From Paraburkholderia agricolaris (GTDB taxonomy: Bacteria; Pseudomonadota; Gammaproteobacteria; Burkholderiales; Burkholderiaceae): a DNA stretch of 64,000 nt. The stretch spans positions 186,001 through 250,000 of the forward strand of contig NZ_QPER01000001.1 of assembly GCF_009455635.1 (NCBI RefSeq), written 5' to 3'. Shown here piece by piece: positions 9,348 to 18,605 of the stretch; positions within the stretch are counted from its first letter, which is position 1; the number at the start of each line of letters is the position of its first letter. The position numbers were made by a program, and so were the translations under genes. The notes beneath the pieces are model-generated. The model was not told the origin of the DNA. It ran no database searches and saw only the letters and a program-made list of their open reading frames with translations.

Positions 9348-10364
9348 GTGACCACTGCGATCCATTCGATCGATAACAGCTGGCGCCGCTGGATTGCTGA
9401 GAATCTGCTGCTCGATGCACCGCCGCCTGCTGTGCACGGTGCGCTGGTCGGGCATGGTTTCGATCCGGCCGAAGCCGCCCACGAAATCGAGGCAGCGCTC
9501 GCGAGTCCTTACTTTGAGGGTGCCGCGCGTTTGCGCAATCGTTTGCGTAAGCGCGAATGGATATTGTCGGTGTACGGCGCGCTCAATCGCATGCGTGCCG
9601 GAAGCGGCGAAATCGAAAGGCGCGAGCGCTTATCGCGTGACGAATTCTTTGAGCAGTACTACTTTCAGAACCGGCCGGTGATCATCACCGGCGCTTTCGA
9701 TTTCTGGCCGGCGCGCACGCAGTGGAGCTTCGATTACTTTCGCGAGCGCTGTGGGGATTGCGAAGTCGAGGTGCAGTTCGGGCGCGAGTCGGACGCGGAT
9801 TATGAAATAAATCAGCCGAAGCTCAAGCGCATGATGCGCTTCGCCGATTATGCCGATCTCGTCGAGCGCAGCGGCCCGACTAACGATTTCTACATGACCG
9901 CCAATAACACCTCGCACAATCGCGCGGCACTCGCGGCGTTATGGTCCGACGTGCCGGCTATCGGCGAATATCTCGATGCCGGGTCGCCCGATACCGGCTT
10001 CTTCTGGATGGGGCCGGCGGGAACGAAGACGCCGTTTCACCATGATCTGACCAATAACTTCATGGCGCAGGTGATTGGCCGCAAACGGATCAAGCTGGTT
10101 CCGTTGTCCGATACGCCGCATATGGCGAATATGCTGCATTGCTTCTCGCAGGTGGACGGCAGTGCGATCGACTACGAGCGTTTCCCGTCGATGCGCAATG
10201 CTCATTTGATCGACTGCACGCTCGAACCCGGCGAATTGCTGTTTCTGCCGATCGGCTGGTGGCATTACGTAGAAGGACTGGATGCAACGGTGACGATGAC
10301 CTTCACCAATTTTCTGCAAGGTAACGACTTCTCGCGCGATTACGTGACGTACCACCAGGTGTGA
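9348..10364 (+). CDS. JmjC/cupin-8 type Fe(II)/2-oxoglutarate hydroxylase
   Basis: A 338-residue protein with a C-terminal double-stranded beta helix. The iron triad is recognisable: H231 and D233 in PFHHDLTNN and H306 in GWWHYVEG. The GRKRIKLVPL strand and the PGELLFLPIGWWH segment match bacterial relatives of the asparaginyl hydroxylase FIH and of JmjC enzymes. An alpha-helical N-terminal part of about 90 residues precedes it. The start is GTG at 9348, with TGGGAGAA just upstream. It probably hydroxylates a protein or small molecule in the cytoplasm; the target is unknown. Confidence 0.82.
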   Translation: MTTAIHSIDNSWRRWIAENLLLDAPPPAVHGALVGHGFDPAEAAHEIEAALASPYFEGAARLRNRLRKREWILSVYGALNRMRAGSGEIERRERLSRDEFFEQYYFQNRPVIITGAFDFWPARTQWSFDYFRERCGDCEVEVQFGRESDADYEINQPKLKRMMRFADYADLVERSGPTNDFYMTANNTSHNRAALAALWSDVPAIGEYLDAGSPDTGFFWMGPAGTKTPFHHDLTNNFMAQVIGRKRIKLVPLSDTPHMANMLHCFSQVDGSAIDYERFPSMRNAHLIDCTLEPGELLFLPIGWWHYVEGLDATVTMTFTNFLQGNDFSRDYVTYHQV

Positions 10365-10373
10365 TGGAGCGAT

Positions 10374-10406
10374 AAAAAACAGCGAGCCGGTTGACCCGGC
10401 TCGCTG
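10374..10406 (-). terminator. Terminator for the convergent lipoprotein gene
   Basis: CAGCGAGCCGG (10380-10390) pairs with CCGGCTCGCTG (10396-10406). Six A residues at 10374-10379 become a T tail when read leftward, so it serves the minus-strand lipoprotein gene and may also stop the hydroxylase transcript. Confidence 0.75.
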
Positions 10407-10456
10407 CCCCCCTTCAACGCTTGTTTTGCCGCGTCGTTATTTGCTGTCGTTATTCG

Positions 10457-12097
10457 TCACTTCTTCGGCGCCAGAGTGCCCAGACCGCCGAGCAAACCAC
10501 CCCCTGTCGTGCCGCCCGCCGAGCCCGCCGTACCGGTCAATGCGCCGGTCACGGTGTTCAGCAGACCGGTGATCGGTGCCAGCGGATTGCTGGCGCCCCC
10601 GCTTCCACCGGTACCGCCGGAGCCGCCCGAACCTGCCGCCGATCCAAGCGCGCCTGTCAGCGACGACACCGCCGACGTCACCGTTGCCAGCGGGTTGCCG
10701 CTGCTGCCGGCCGCGCCGGTCAGGACGCCGGTGACCGAGCTGACCACACCGGTTAGCGGTGCAAGCGGACTGCCGGAGCCGCCGGTGCCGCCGGAGAGTC
10801 CGCCGAGACTGCCGGTCACTGTATTGAGGGCATTGGTTAGCGGTGCAAGCGGACTGCTCGAGCTGCCGCCGGCGCCGCCGAGACTACCGAGACTGCCGGT
10901 CACCGTGCTGAGGATGTTGGTCAGCGGCGCAAGCGGACTGCTCGAGCCGCTGCCGCCGGTCAGGCCGCCGCTCAAGGTGCCGGGCAGCGCGGTGAGAATA
11001 CTCGTCAAAGGCGCGAGCGGATTGCCGCTCGTGCCGCCGCTGCCGCCCGGATTCAGAATCCCGGTGAGACCGCCGAGCGGGTTGCCGCTGCTCGAGCCAC
11101 CTGCCGTCAGCAGGCCGCCAGCGGATGTGACGGTGTCGCCGAGCTTGCTCACGACATTGCCGAGGTTCTGACCGATCGGATTGTTCGTCGCGCTGCTCAC
11201 CTGGCTGCCCGCGCTGTCGAGGCCATGACCGATGGTCGATAGCAGACCGTTCAGCGGCGCGCCGAGACCCGTCGTATCGCCGACCGTTTGAGTCGTCTGC
11301 GCCAGCGTAGTGGTGATCGGCGTGATCGCGGTGCTGACGGTTTGCGTCACTTGCTGGATCGGGCCGTTCGTCAACTGCGAGGTCAGTTGCGTGCCGAGGC
11401 CGCTGACGGCATTGCCGAGCGTCGAGACCGTGGCGCCGAGCGGCGTGGTCAACGGACTGAGCGGCGCGGTGGGGCCGGTGCCGAGACTCGTCACGAGCTG
11501 GCCGGCGCTGTTGACAGCCTGGCCTGCGTCATAAACCAGATTGCCGCTGCTCGCCAGCGTCGTGCCAAGCGGATCCTTGGCGTTGCCGAGCTGGCCGAGG
11601 CCGTTCGCCGTGCCCGTGCCGACCGCTGTGACGCCTGCACCGAGATTCGAGACGACGTTGCCGAGCGCGGTCGTGGTGGCCGGGTTCGCGCCGGGGATCG
11701 GCGTGAGGCCGATCTGGTTGCCGATCGCGGAGACGGTCTGGCCGGTCGTGCTGATTACATTGCCGGTGTTCTGGACGACGACCCCGATCGGATTGGCGCT
11801 TGTTGGCGTCGGGGTTGGCGTTGGCGTTGGCGTTGGCGTTGGCGTAGGTGTTGGAGTCGGCGTCGGTGTCGGTGTCGGAGTAGGCGTCGGCGTCGGCGTC
11901 GGAGTAGGCGTCGGAGTAGGCGTAGGCGTAGGTGTTGGCGTTCCACCACCGCCTCCGCCGCCTGCACCGCCGCCTGCACCGGCACCCGCCCCTCCGCCCG
12001 AAAGGCCTGGATTGATCGACGTGGTTCCGCATCCGGTCAGTAAGATCATCGACGTCACGCACATGGCGATCGCCGACAGTTTGAAATTGCGATTCAT
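10457..12097 (-). CDS. Collagen-like repeat lipoprotein with Thr-Pro tract
   Basis: A 546-residue surface-type lipoprotein. The signal peptide ends in the lipobox LLTGC, so Cys23 should be lipidated. Then follow a Gly/Ala-rich linker, about 23 Thr-Pro dipeptides, a middle region of low-complexity Gly/Thr/Val repeats, and a C-terminal half built of imperfect modules of the pattern PLAPLT-x-(I/V)L-x-TVTG separated by Gly/Ser runs. Composition is extreme: almost no aromatic or charged residues. This resembles Burkholderia collagen-like triple-helix-repeat proteins, but true G-x-y periodicity is only partial. The ATG has GGGGGAG upstream. Probably outer-membrane anchored, with the Thr-Pro tract as a wall-spanning stalk; role in adhesion or biofilm is inference. 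Confidence 0.75.
   Translation of the reverse strand: MNRNFKLSAIAMCVTSMILLTGCGTTSINPGLSGGGAGAGAGGGAGGGGGGGTPTPTPTPTPTPTPTPTPTPTPTPTPTPTPTPTPTPTPTPTPTPTPTSANPIGVVVQNTGNVISTTGQTVSAIGNQIGLTPIPGANPATTTALGNVVSNLGAGVTAVGTGTANGLGQLGNAKDPLGTTLASSGNLVYDAGQAVNSAGQLVTSLGTGPTAPLSPLTTPLGATVSTLGNAVSGLGTQLTSQLTNGPIQQVTQTVSTAITPITTTLAQTTQTVGDTTGLGAPLNGLLSTIGHGLDSAGSQVSSATNNPIGQNLGNVVSKLGDTVTSAGGLLTAGGSSSGNPLGGLTGILNPGGSGGTSGNPLAPLTSILTALPGTLSGGLTGGSGSSSPLAPLTNILSTVTGSLGSLGGAGGSSSSPLAPLTNALNTVTGSLGGLSGGTGGSGSPLAPLTGVVSSVTGVLTGAAGSSGNPLATVTSAVSSLTGALGSAAGSGGSGGTGGSGGASNPLAPITGLLNTVTGALTGTAGSAGGTTGGGLLGGLGTLAPKK
11801..11943. repeat. Hexanucleotide tandem repeat encoding the Thr-Pro tract
   Basis: About 23 copies of a 6-base unit GGCGTT with third-position variants (GGCGTC, GGAGTC, GGTGTC, GGCGTA). 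Because the unit is six bases, gain or loss changes stalk length without shifting the frame. Confidence 0.85.
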
Positions 12098-12354
12098 GGT
12101 CTGCTCCCCCGTAATTTGGAAACTGCTGGGGAGCTAACTGCAAGGCTTATGCCATTCGCGCTAGGAAGACCGGATCGTCGGATAAACTCAAACAAATCAA
12201 CGATTTGACGGAGTTCGAGAGAGGCGGCGAGCGCATTGAGGCCGCCGATGTGGTGGGGAACACGTCAGTGTGCAGGCCTCGCGTAACGTAACGTAAGGTC
12301 GCGCGTTTTCATATGGCGCGAGCTCGGCCGATGTAGCCGCAATGCACGTCTGCG

Positions 12355-13566
12355 TCAGATCTTCAAACGCCGCAGCACCTTTGGACCGGTGATCGCAATC
12401 AGCGCCGAACACACGGCTACCACGGACAACCCGATCGGCAGACTGGTTACCTGTGTCACCGCGCCGATCATGACCGGCCCGAACAACAGTCCGAAGTAGG
12501 CCAGTCCGGCAACATGCGCGAGTCCTTCGGCCGCGTGAATGCCTTTGACGCTCGCCGCTGCAGCGAACAGCACGGGCATCATGTTCGCGAGCCCAAGACC
12601 CATTAGCGTGAAGCCAATCAGCGCGGCAACCGGATTTGGCAACAATAGCGCGCCGACCATCCCGGCGCAGGCAAGCGACGCGCTCGCCATCACCAGTTGC
12701 GGTGCGCCGAAGCGGGCACGCACGGCGTCACCGGCGAAACGCGCCGCAGCCATGCCGCCGGAAAACGCCGCGTACGCCGCGCTCGCGAGAGCCGGTGTGG
12801 ACAGCACGACGTCGCGCATGTACACGGTCGCCCAGTCGTACATCGCGCCTTCGGCGATTAGCGCGACCAGCGCAATCGCTCCGAGCGCCCACAAGGCTGG
12901 CGATCGCCAGCGGTTGGCGCGCGGCGTGGCTGCGTCGGGATGATCGGCGTGCGGTACATGTGGCAGCACGGATGGGCACGCTGCTATCAGCACCAGCGTG
13001 CTGACCGCGGCAGCCAGCGCGAGATGTACAGCCGGCGCCATGCCGCGCGCCAGCAAGGCGCCGCCCGCTGCCGCGCCAAACATCCCACCGAGGCTGAACA
13101 TACCGTGCAGCGCCGACATGATCGGCTTGCCGAGCGCTTTCTCGACAGCGCTGGCTTCCGCGTTCATCGCGACGTCGAGCGTGGCCATGCCGGCGCCGAA
13201 CACGGCCAGCACGATCAGCAGCATCCAGTAAGCCGGCACGATCAGGATCAGCGCCGCACACGCGGTCATCACACAGCCGCCGGTCAGACAGGCGCGGCGC
13301 GTCCCGACCCGGGCGATCCACGGAGCATTCGCCGCCATCGCGACGATCGAGCCTCCGGCCACGGCCAGCAGCGCGAACGAGAGCATCGCCGGATTCAGAT
13401 GGAAGCGGTCGCGCACGGTTGGCACATGCACTCCCCAAGACGCGTACATCATGCCGGCAATGAAGAACACCGCCATCGTGGCAATCCGGGCGCGCTGGCG
13501 TGCGGTGTCGGAGAGATCGCGATGAGCGGCGGGAAGGGAGGCGAATTCGGACGAGCGGTCGGACAC
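12355..13566 (-). CDS. MFS transporter
   Basis: A 403-residue inner-membrane protein with about 12 predicted transmembrane segments in two six-helix halves split by a polar loop rich in His/Asp/Arg near residue 205-220 (HVPHADHPDAATPRANRW). The FIAGMMYASWGVHVPTVRDRF start and the GLANMMPVLFAAAASVKG segment resemble the YbjJ-like MFS group. The start is GTG at 13566 with a short GAG element upstream. Substrate unknown; could be a sugar or drug exporter. It is a single gene. Confidence 0.82.
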   Translation of the reverse strand: MSDRSSEFASLPAAHRDLSDTARQRARIATMAVFFIAGMMYASWGVHVPTVRDRFHLNPAMLSFALLAVAGGSIVAMAANAPWIARVGTRRACLTGGCVMTACAALILIVPAYWMLLIVLAVFGAGMATLDVAMNAEASAVEKALGKPIMSALHGMFSLGGMFGAAAGGALLARGMAPAVHLALAAAVSTLVLIAACPSVLPHVPHADHPDAATPRANRWRSPALWALGAIALVALIAEGAMYDWATVYMRDVVLSTPALASAAYAAFSGGMAAARFAGDAVRARFGAPQLVMASASLACAGMVGALLLPNPVAALIGFTLMGLGLANMMPVLFAAAASVKGIHAAEGLAHVAGLAYFGLLFGPVMIGAVTQVTSLPIGLSVVAVCSALIAITGPKVLRRLKI

Positions 13567-13689
13567 TGAAATCTCGTGGAAGAGACGCGTGAGAAAGCGC
13601 CTTGTAAGCGAATTTCCGATTCTAACGAAGCTCGCTACCTTATGCTTGAAGCGAAGTGATCCAACACCTATCTATTGAGGACCGCGCAC

Positions 13690-14352
13690 GTGAACATTCC
13701 CGCTCACGCTCCGCTACATCTGCTGCATAAGGCTGCTATCGGTACGCTCGCCACCCACGCGCGTCAGCCGGAAGGTTTTCCTTATCCTTCAGTGCTGCCG
13801 TTCGCGCCGGACCCGCAACACCGCCCGACAATTCTCGTAAGCCGGCTCGCCGAGCATACGCACAATCTGCACGCCGACCCGCGCGCGGGCTTTCTGGTAG
13901 TCGACGCGCCTGACGACGACGTGCTGAGCGGCGAGCGCGTCACTTTGCTCGGTACGTTCGAACCGGTCGACTCGACTCCCGACGTCGTGCAACGCTATCT
14001 GCGCTATCACGCAGACGCGGAGCGGTACCTGCTTCTCGGCGATTTCACTTTCTGGGCGATGCGGCTCGAACGGTTGCGCTACATTGGCGGTTTTGGCGCG
14101 ATGGGCTGGCTGGCCGGCGCCGAACTCGATCCCCTGCCGCCACTCGGCTTCGACGAAGAAAATGCGCTGATCGAACACTTCACCGCTCGTTCTTCAGGCA
14201 CCCGGGGACCTCAGCTGCTCGGCGTCGATCGATATGGCGCCGATCTGAAACGGGACGGCGTGCGCACCCGCTTTGCCTTTGACGATGCGAAACGCAATAC
14301 CGAAACCTTGCATGCGGCGCTCGAAGATTGCATCCAGCGCCACGCTAATTAA
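13690..14352 (+). CDS. HugZ-like pyridoxamine-oxidase-fold heme utilisation protein
   Basis: A 220-residue protein. The first 150 residues look like the split-barrel FMN-binding fold: ATHARQPEGFPYPSVLPFAPD then ILVSRLAEHTHNLHADPRAGFLV, the typical beginning of HugZ/PNPOx-like proteins. The last 75 residues (FDEENALIEHF to the end, with GVDRYGADL) match the C-terminal domain of HugZ and related heme-degrading proteins. The start is GTG at 13690 with GAGG ten bases before it. It is likely a flavin- or heme-binding oxidoreductase in the cytoplasm. No iron uptake genes are adjacent. Confidence 0.8.
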   Translation: MNIPAHAPLHLLHKAAIGTLATHARQPEGFPYPSVLPFAPDPQHRPTILVSRLAEHTHNLHADPRAGFLVVDAPDDDVLSGERVTLLGTFEPVDSTPDVVQRYLRYHADAERYLLLGDFTFWAMRLERLRYIGGFGAMGWLAGAELDPLPPLGFDEENALIEHFTARSSGTRGPQLLGVDRYGADLKRDGVRTRFAFDDAKRNTETLHAALEDCIQRHAN

Positions 14353-14749
14353 GCCTTGATTGCTGTTTTGGGGAAAACACGCATGCTGCAATAACAGTAC
14401 AGCGTTGACACCGCAATATGTTCCGATGTTTCATGTAAAAGCTTTCATGGCATGAAATGTTGACGTGATTTTTTTATCTTAAATTTCATTTTTTGATAGT
14501 TAATTCGGCCATTACTGATGTGTGGCTGCTGTTTTCAGCAAAATGCGAAAATTAGCTATTTGAAAGGCGCCGCGTAACGTCGCCGCCGCTTGAAATTTTT
14601 TGAAACGAATTCGGATTAATTTTTCGACGGTGCTTTTGCAGTCTTTCTATTTTGTGTTAATCTCGCCATCAAATTCCGAGGCATGATCACCTTCAAAGGG
14701 CAAGCTGGCTTAAGACTGGCAGTCATTTATCCAAACCACAAGGGAACCT
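14353..14749. other. AT-rich intergenic region upstream of the H-NS-like gene
   Basis: About 400 bases much richer in A/T than the surroundings, with TTTCATG and CATGAAA half-sites near 14440-14458. AT-rich DNA is the preferred target of H-NS proteins, so autoregulation is plausible. It holds the promoter listed separately. Confidence 0.5.
14636..14663 (+). promoter_or_regulatory. Predicted sigma70 promoter of the H-NS-like gene
   Basis: TTGCAG (14636-14641) and TAATCT (14658-14663) are 16 bp apart. The predicted start near 14670 would leave an 80-base leader before the ATG at 14750. Confidence 0.5.
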
Positions 14750-15052
14750 ATGTCGTCATACAAGGAACTACTCGCCCAGCGCGAGAAGCTCGAAAAGCAG
14801 ATCGAAGAAGCAAAGTCACGTGAATACGCTGAAGTGCTGAATGAGATCAAGCAGAAAATGGCCGATTACGGCATTACTCTGGCTGAACTCGGCGGTGGCC
14901 GTGGTGCCAAGGCTGCTAAAGCCGGTCGTCCGCGCGCAGGTGTCGCACCGAAGTATCGCGACCCGGATAGCGGCAGCACGTGGTCGGGCCGTGGCAAGCC
15001 GCCGCGCTGGATCGCAGGTCTGGATCGCGAGAAGTTTTTGATCCAGAAGTAA
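14750..15052 (+). CDS. H-NS family nucleoid-associated protein
   Basis: A 100-residue protein with an N-terminal coiled coil for oligomerisation (residues 1-40, LLAQREKLEKQIEEAKSRE), a short linker, and a C-terminal DNA-binding domain YRDPDSGSTWSGRGKPPRWI that carries the Burkholderia/Bordetella BpH3-like motif (W-S-GRG-PPRW). It binds curved AT-rich DNA and silences genes. Length is normal for this short betaproteobacterial subgroup. Single gene, preceded by an AT-rich region and followed by a strong terminator. Confidence 0.95.
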   Translation: MSSYKELLAQREKLEKQIEEAKSREYAEVLNEIKQKMADYGITLAELGGGRGAKAAKAGRPRAGVAPKYRDPDSGSTWSGRGKPPRWIAGLDREKFLIQK

Positions 15053-15100
15053 TATCAGTAGGGTCAATCAGCCGCGCTTATAGCGTCTGCTGTTTGCCAG

Positions 15101-15136
15101 AAAAAACCGCGTACCGTTCAGGGCGCGGTTTTTTTT
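15101..15136 (+). terminator. Terminator of the H-NS-like gene
   Basis: AAAAAACCGCG (15101-15111) pairs with CGCGGTTTTTT after a 12-base loop, then more T. Strong in the plus direction. Confidence 0.88.
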
Positions 15137-15308
15137 CGCCCTGAAAACTGTTGTGGCTCTTTGTCACAGGTACTCCATGAAACTGGAACGCGAATGCTTT
15201 TCGTTTAGATAAACAACTGATTTAAAAGGATTTTTTTGTCTCTCTCCAGCGCATATCGAGGTGCCCCGGGTAGAATGCAGGCATTGAACTTTTTCATTCG
15301 ATTCAAAG

Positions 15309-16553
15309 ATGCCCTCCATCGCCGCCGTTCAGTCCGCCGAGAAACATCGCGTCGCGCGTAAAAGTACTTTTGTCAGTATTGCGCTCAATACGGTGCTGAT
15401 GGCGCTGCAAATCGTCATCGGGGTGTTTGCCCATTCCCAGGCGCTGGTGGCTGACGGTATCCATTCGTTAGCCGATTTGATTTCCGATTTTGTCGTGCTA
15501 ATCGCCAATCGGCACAGTGGCGCCAAGCCTGACGCGGATCACAATTACGGACACAGCCGCTATGAAACGGTTGCGTCATTGTTTTTGGGCGCGCTGCTGA
15601 TTGTGGTCGGCGTCGGTATGTTGTGGCGCGCCGGAACGCGTCTCGCCGATTTGCAAAACATTCCCGCCGTGCATATGAGCGCGCTCGCGGTCGCGGTGCT
15701 GGTGCTGATTTCCAAAGAGAGCCTGTTTCGCTACATGCTGCGCGAAGCGCAACGCGTGCGTTCAGCCATGTTGATTGCCAACGCGTGGCACGCTCGCTCA
15801 GACGCTGCTTCGTCGTTGGTCGTCGCGCTCGGCATTGTCGGGAGTCTTGCGGGCGTGCGCCTGCTCGATCCGATAGCCGCGGCCATTGTCGGCTTTATGG
15901 TGGCTCGCATGGGCTGGACGTTCGGCTGGGACGCGCTGCAGGATCTGTCCGACCGGGCGCTCGACGAAGCCGCCTCCGCCGACATGCGCGCGCTGTTGCT
16001 GGCTACGCCCGGCGTGCGCGACGTGCACGAAATGCGTACCCGCAAGATGGGCGACTTCGCGCTTGTCGACGCGCATATTCTGGTGGACCCGCTGATCTCG
16101 GTCTCGGAAGGGCACTACATCGCCGAATCAGCGCGCTTGCGCGTGCTGGCCGACAACCGCGTGCTCGACGCGCTGATCCATGTCGACCCGGAGAATGACG
16201 CGATCGCCCGCCCGCCTGTCAATCTGCCGGCGCGTGAGCGGATCGTCGCCGAAGTCAACGCGGCGCTGGCCGCGGGCGGCGTGAAGGCCGCGTCGGTCAA
16301 TCTGCACTACTTGAGCACAGGGCTCGATGTCGAAGTGGTTTTGCCGGCGTCGGGTTCGCGCGCTGCCCAGCGGGATGCACCTGCCCTTGCCGGTGTCGAT
16401 CTGGACGCGCTCAGACGCAGTCTGGGTGCCCGCAAGCTGGAGGTGCGGCAAGGATTGGACCTATTAGCGGACGAGGACGACGCCTCGACGGAAGCAAGGC
16501 TGGCTCAGGCCACGGCCCGCGTCAAGGCCGCGGAACCGCACGGCAACGCCTGA
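15309..16553 (+). CDS. Cation diffusion facilitator transporter
   Basis: A 414-residue inner-membrane divalent-cation/proton antiporter. Six transmembrane segments lie in the first 210 residues. The metal site is visible as H52 and D56 in IHSLAD (TM2) and H161 and D165 in HARSDAAS (TM5), equivalent to the tetrahedral site of YiiP; a His/Asp pair predicts zinc or manganese rather than iron. The usual cytoplasmic domain follows (RTRKMGDFALVDAHILVDP). The protein is about 110 residues longer than classical family members, with a second ferredoxin-like segment (NLHYLSTGLDVEVVLP) and a charged tail, as in some long betaproteobacterial members. The ATG has no strong ribosome site. Confidence 0.88.
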   Translation: MPSIAAVQSAEKHRVARKSTFVSIALNTVLMALQIVIGVFAHSQALVADGIHSLADLISDFVVLIANRHSGAKPDADHNYGHSRYETVASLFLGALLIVVGVGMLWRAGTRLADLQNIPAVHMSALAVAVLVLISKESLFRYMLREAQRVRSAMLIANAWHARSDAASSLVVALGIVGSLAGVRLLDPIAAAIVGFMVARMGWTFGWDALQDLSDRALDEAASADMRALLLATPGVRDVHEMRTRKMGDFALVDAHILVDPLISVSEGHYIAESARLRVLADNRVLDALIHVDPENDAIARPPVNLPARERIVAEVNAALAAGGVKAASVNLHYLSTGLDVEVVLPASGSRAAQRDAPALAGVDLDALRRSLGARKLEVRQGLDLLADEDDASTEARLAQATARVKAAEPHGNA

Positions 16554-16610
16554 TCGGCGTCGCGCGAATCGAAAAACCGTTCGGAACGCCTGAACCGCCG
16601 CTTTACCGCT

Positions 16611-17069
16611 TCACAGTGGCAACTGCGTATCGAATTTGATTTCGCGTAGCACGACGCTCGTGCGCACCTGAGCGACGGCGGGAATCTTGAAGATGCGTTC
16701 GTGCAGAAAGCTGTCGTACGCCTTGATGTCCGGCGCGACGATCTTGAGGATGTAGTCGGATTCGCCGGTCGTGCTGTAGCACTCGGTGACTTCCGGGCAG
16801 GTAGCGATTTCCCGCTCGAACTGCTCGACCCCGCCTTCGGTATGGCGCGTGAGATGGATATGGGCGAGCGCGCAGACGTGCAGGCCCAGCTTTTCGCGAT
16901 CGAGCAAGGCCGTGTAGCGCTGGATCACCCCAGATTGCTCCATGTCCTTGATACGGCGCCAACATGGAGTGCTCGAGAGGCCGACCTGGTCAGAAATCTC
17001 TTGCACGGACCGGCGTGCGTCGAGCTGCAGCAGGCGCAGGATTTTTTGTGAGAACGTATCGAGTGTCAA
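16611..17069 (-). CDS. Lrp/AsnC family transcriptional regulator
   Basis: A 152-residue regulator. An N-terminal winged helix-turn-helix (ILRLLQLDARRSVQEISDQVGL, then SSTPCWRRIKDMEQSGVI) is followed by the RAM ligand-binding domain, with CPEVTECYSTTGESDYILKI as the typical effector segment. Such proteins form octamers and respond to amino acids. The start is a TTG at 17069 with a strong GGAGG five to ten bases upstream. It reads leftward and ends close to the convergent transporter gene. Target genes are not evident nearby. Confidence 0.92.
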   Translation of the reverse strand: MTLDTFSQKILRLLQLDARRSVQEISDQVGLSSTPCWRRIKDMEQSGVIQRYTALLDREKLGLHVCALAHIHLTRHTEGGVEQFEREIATCPEVTECYSTTGESDYILKIVAPDIKAYDSFLHERIFKIPAVAQVRTSVVLREIKFDTQLPL

Positions 17070-17159
17070 CTGCGCCTCCGTTGGCGTCGCCCTATCAACG
17101 CATGGTAGAGGTCTCGAAAACGAAACGCAATGTAAAACGGCTTCGAGGAGGGAGATTAC

Positions 17160-17789
17160 CTAATTTGCCGGTTCCTCAGCGGGGTTTTGTCCTGTGCCGT
17201 CCCCATCTTGACCCGCCGCCAGCGTGGCTGCCTGAATTGCGCGCAGATCCTTGAGCATGTTGCAGAACAAGGCGCCCTGTTCGATCGCATCGTCCAACGC
17301 GACGTGCGTATGCGGGTGTTCATCGAACCAGTGCTTCGGGAAGCGTGGCTTGATGTTCTTGCGGTACGGCAGGCCGGTCAGCGCGAAGGCCAGCGTCTTG
17401 ATGTCGAGTGCCGACCACGAAAACGGGCAGCGGCCGACAAAGCGCATCATGTACCAGAACATATAGGTGAAGTCGAAACCCGCCGGCATCGCCACGAACA
17501 CCGGTTTGCCCGGCAACGCCTCGACCCATTCGACGTAGGCTGTGAGGGCGGCCTGCGGATCCTGCAAATCCTTGCGGCAGGCCTCCCACGCTTCCGGCTG
17601 CGTCTTCCACCATGCTTCCTGCACCGGATGCGGCGTGGCGCCCTCGAGCAGCTCCAGATTCGCCGAGAAGGTGGCGATCAACTGTTTGTCTTCCGTGTAC
17701 GCGGCGGAGGCGAAACTAAGCATCGAATGCGGACCGGGAATTGGACCGTCCGCTTCGACATCTGTGCTCACATAGATTTCGCCGCTCAT
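17160..17789 (-). CDS. DEDDh 3'-5' exonuclease
   Basis: A 209-residue exonuclease. The catalytic residues are D10 and E12 in STDVEADG, D106 in GFDFTYM, and H162 with D167 in HVALDDA, which is the DEDDh pattern. It belongs to the branch of short exonucleases/exoribonucleases resembling Rv2179c rather than DNA polymerase epsilon subunits. Its ATG overlaps the stop of the upstream metallo-hydrolase gene (ATGA at 17786-17789), so the two are cotranscribed and translationally coupled. Nucleic-acid substrate is unknown. Confidence 0.85.
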   Translation of the reverse strand: MSGEIYVSTDVEADGPIPGPHSMLSFASAAYTEDKQLIATFSANLELLEGATPHPVQEAWWKTQPEAWEACRKDLQDPQAALTAYVEWVEALPGKPVFVAMPAGFDFTYMFWYMMRFVGRCPFSWSALDIKTLAFALTGLPYRKNIKPRFPKHWFDEHPHTHVALDDAIEQGALFCNMLKDLRAIQAATLAAGQDGDGTGQNPAEEPAN

Positions 17790-18430
17790 GCCTCAACTCC
17801 GTCGGCCACGTATGGATTGGTGCGGCGCTCGGCGCCGAACGTGGAGGTGGGGCCGTGGCCCGGCACGAAGGTGACGTCGTCGCCGAGCGGCCAGAGCTTT
17901 TCGCGGATCGCGCGTATCAGGTCGGCGTGATTGCCGCGCGGAAAATCCGTGCGGCCGATCGACCCGGCGAACAGCACGTCGCCCACCAGCGCGAGTCGAT
18001 GTGCGCGGCTGAAGAACACCACGTGGCCCGGTGTGTGGCCGGGGCAATGATAGACCTCCAGGGTTTCGTTGCCGAATTGCACGGTCTCGCCGTCTTGCAG
18101 CCAGCGATCCGGTTCGAACGCCTCGGCAGCGGGAAAACCGAAGCGCGTGCTTTGATCCGGCAGCTTGTCGAGCCAGAAGCTTTCGTCGGGATGTGGGCCT
18201 TCGATCGGCACGCCGTAATGCGTGGCCAGCGTCTTTGCGCCGGCGCAGTGGTCGATGTGGCCGTGCGTGAGGAACACTTTTTCGACCGTCACGTTCTGGC
18301 GCGCGATTTCCCCCTGGATGACATCCAGGTCGCCGCCCGGATCGACGACGGCCGCGCGTCCGGTTGCCTCGCAAACGAGCAGCGAGCTGTTCTGCTGGAA
18401 TGGCGTGACGGGGATCAAGGTGACTTTCAT
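17786..18430 (-). CDS. MBL-fold hydrolase, glyoxalase II-like
   Basis: A 214-residue metallo-beta-lactamase-fold enzyme. The zinc ligands are clear: THGHIDH, the GHTPGH His, GDVLF Asp, and the final His in VPGHGPT. This is the small bacterial YcbL/GloB-like group that hydrolyses thioesters such as S-lactoylglutathione. The ATG at 18430 gives the canonical [11 protein letters not shown] start; a longer reading upstream has no support, although the site before 18430 lacks a good ribosome-binding sequence. First gene of a two-gene operon with the exonuclease. Confidence 0.88.
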   Translation of the reverse strand: MKVTLIPVTPFQQNSSLLVCEATGRAAVVDPGGDLDVIQGEIARQNVTVEKVFLTHGHIDHCAGAKTLATHYGVPIEGPHPDESFWLDKLPDQSTRFGFPAAEAFEPDRWLQDGETVQFGNETLEVYHCPGHTPGHVVFFSRAHRLALVGDVLFAGSIGRTDFPRGNHADLIRAIREKLWPLGDDVTFVPGHGPTSTFGAERRTNPYVADGVEA

Positions 18431-18571
18431 GGGTGACGGCGCCGCTGGAAAAACGTTGATTGTACCGGCGTCTCGTCGATACTCGCCGAGGGCGCTGAAG
18501 CCCCGCCACAGCAGGCTTTCGGGTGCCCATTTTTGCAGCACGAGTGAAAATTCTTCAAGGTTTTCAGTCGC

Positions 18572-18603
18572 TTGTCATCCCAAAAATTTCTTTTGGGTAT
18601 AAT
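18572..18603 (+). promoter_or_regulatory. Promoter with 20-bp spacer filled by a dyad
   Basis: TTGTCA (18572-18577) and a consensus TATAAT (18598-18603) are 20 bp apart. The spacer contains CCCAAAA-ATTTC-TTTTGGG (18579-18597), a perfect 7-bp dyad. Long spacers carrying a dyad are typical of promoters activated by MerR-type regulators. It points toward rlpA and the structured region between them. Confidence 0.45.
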
Positions 18604-18605
18604 GC

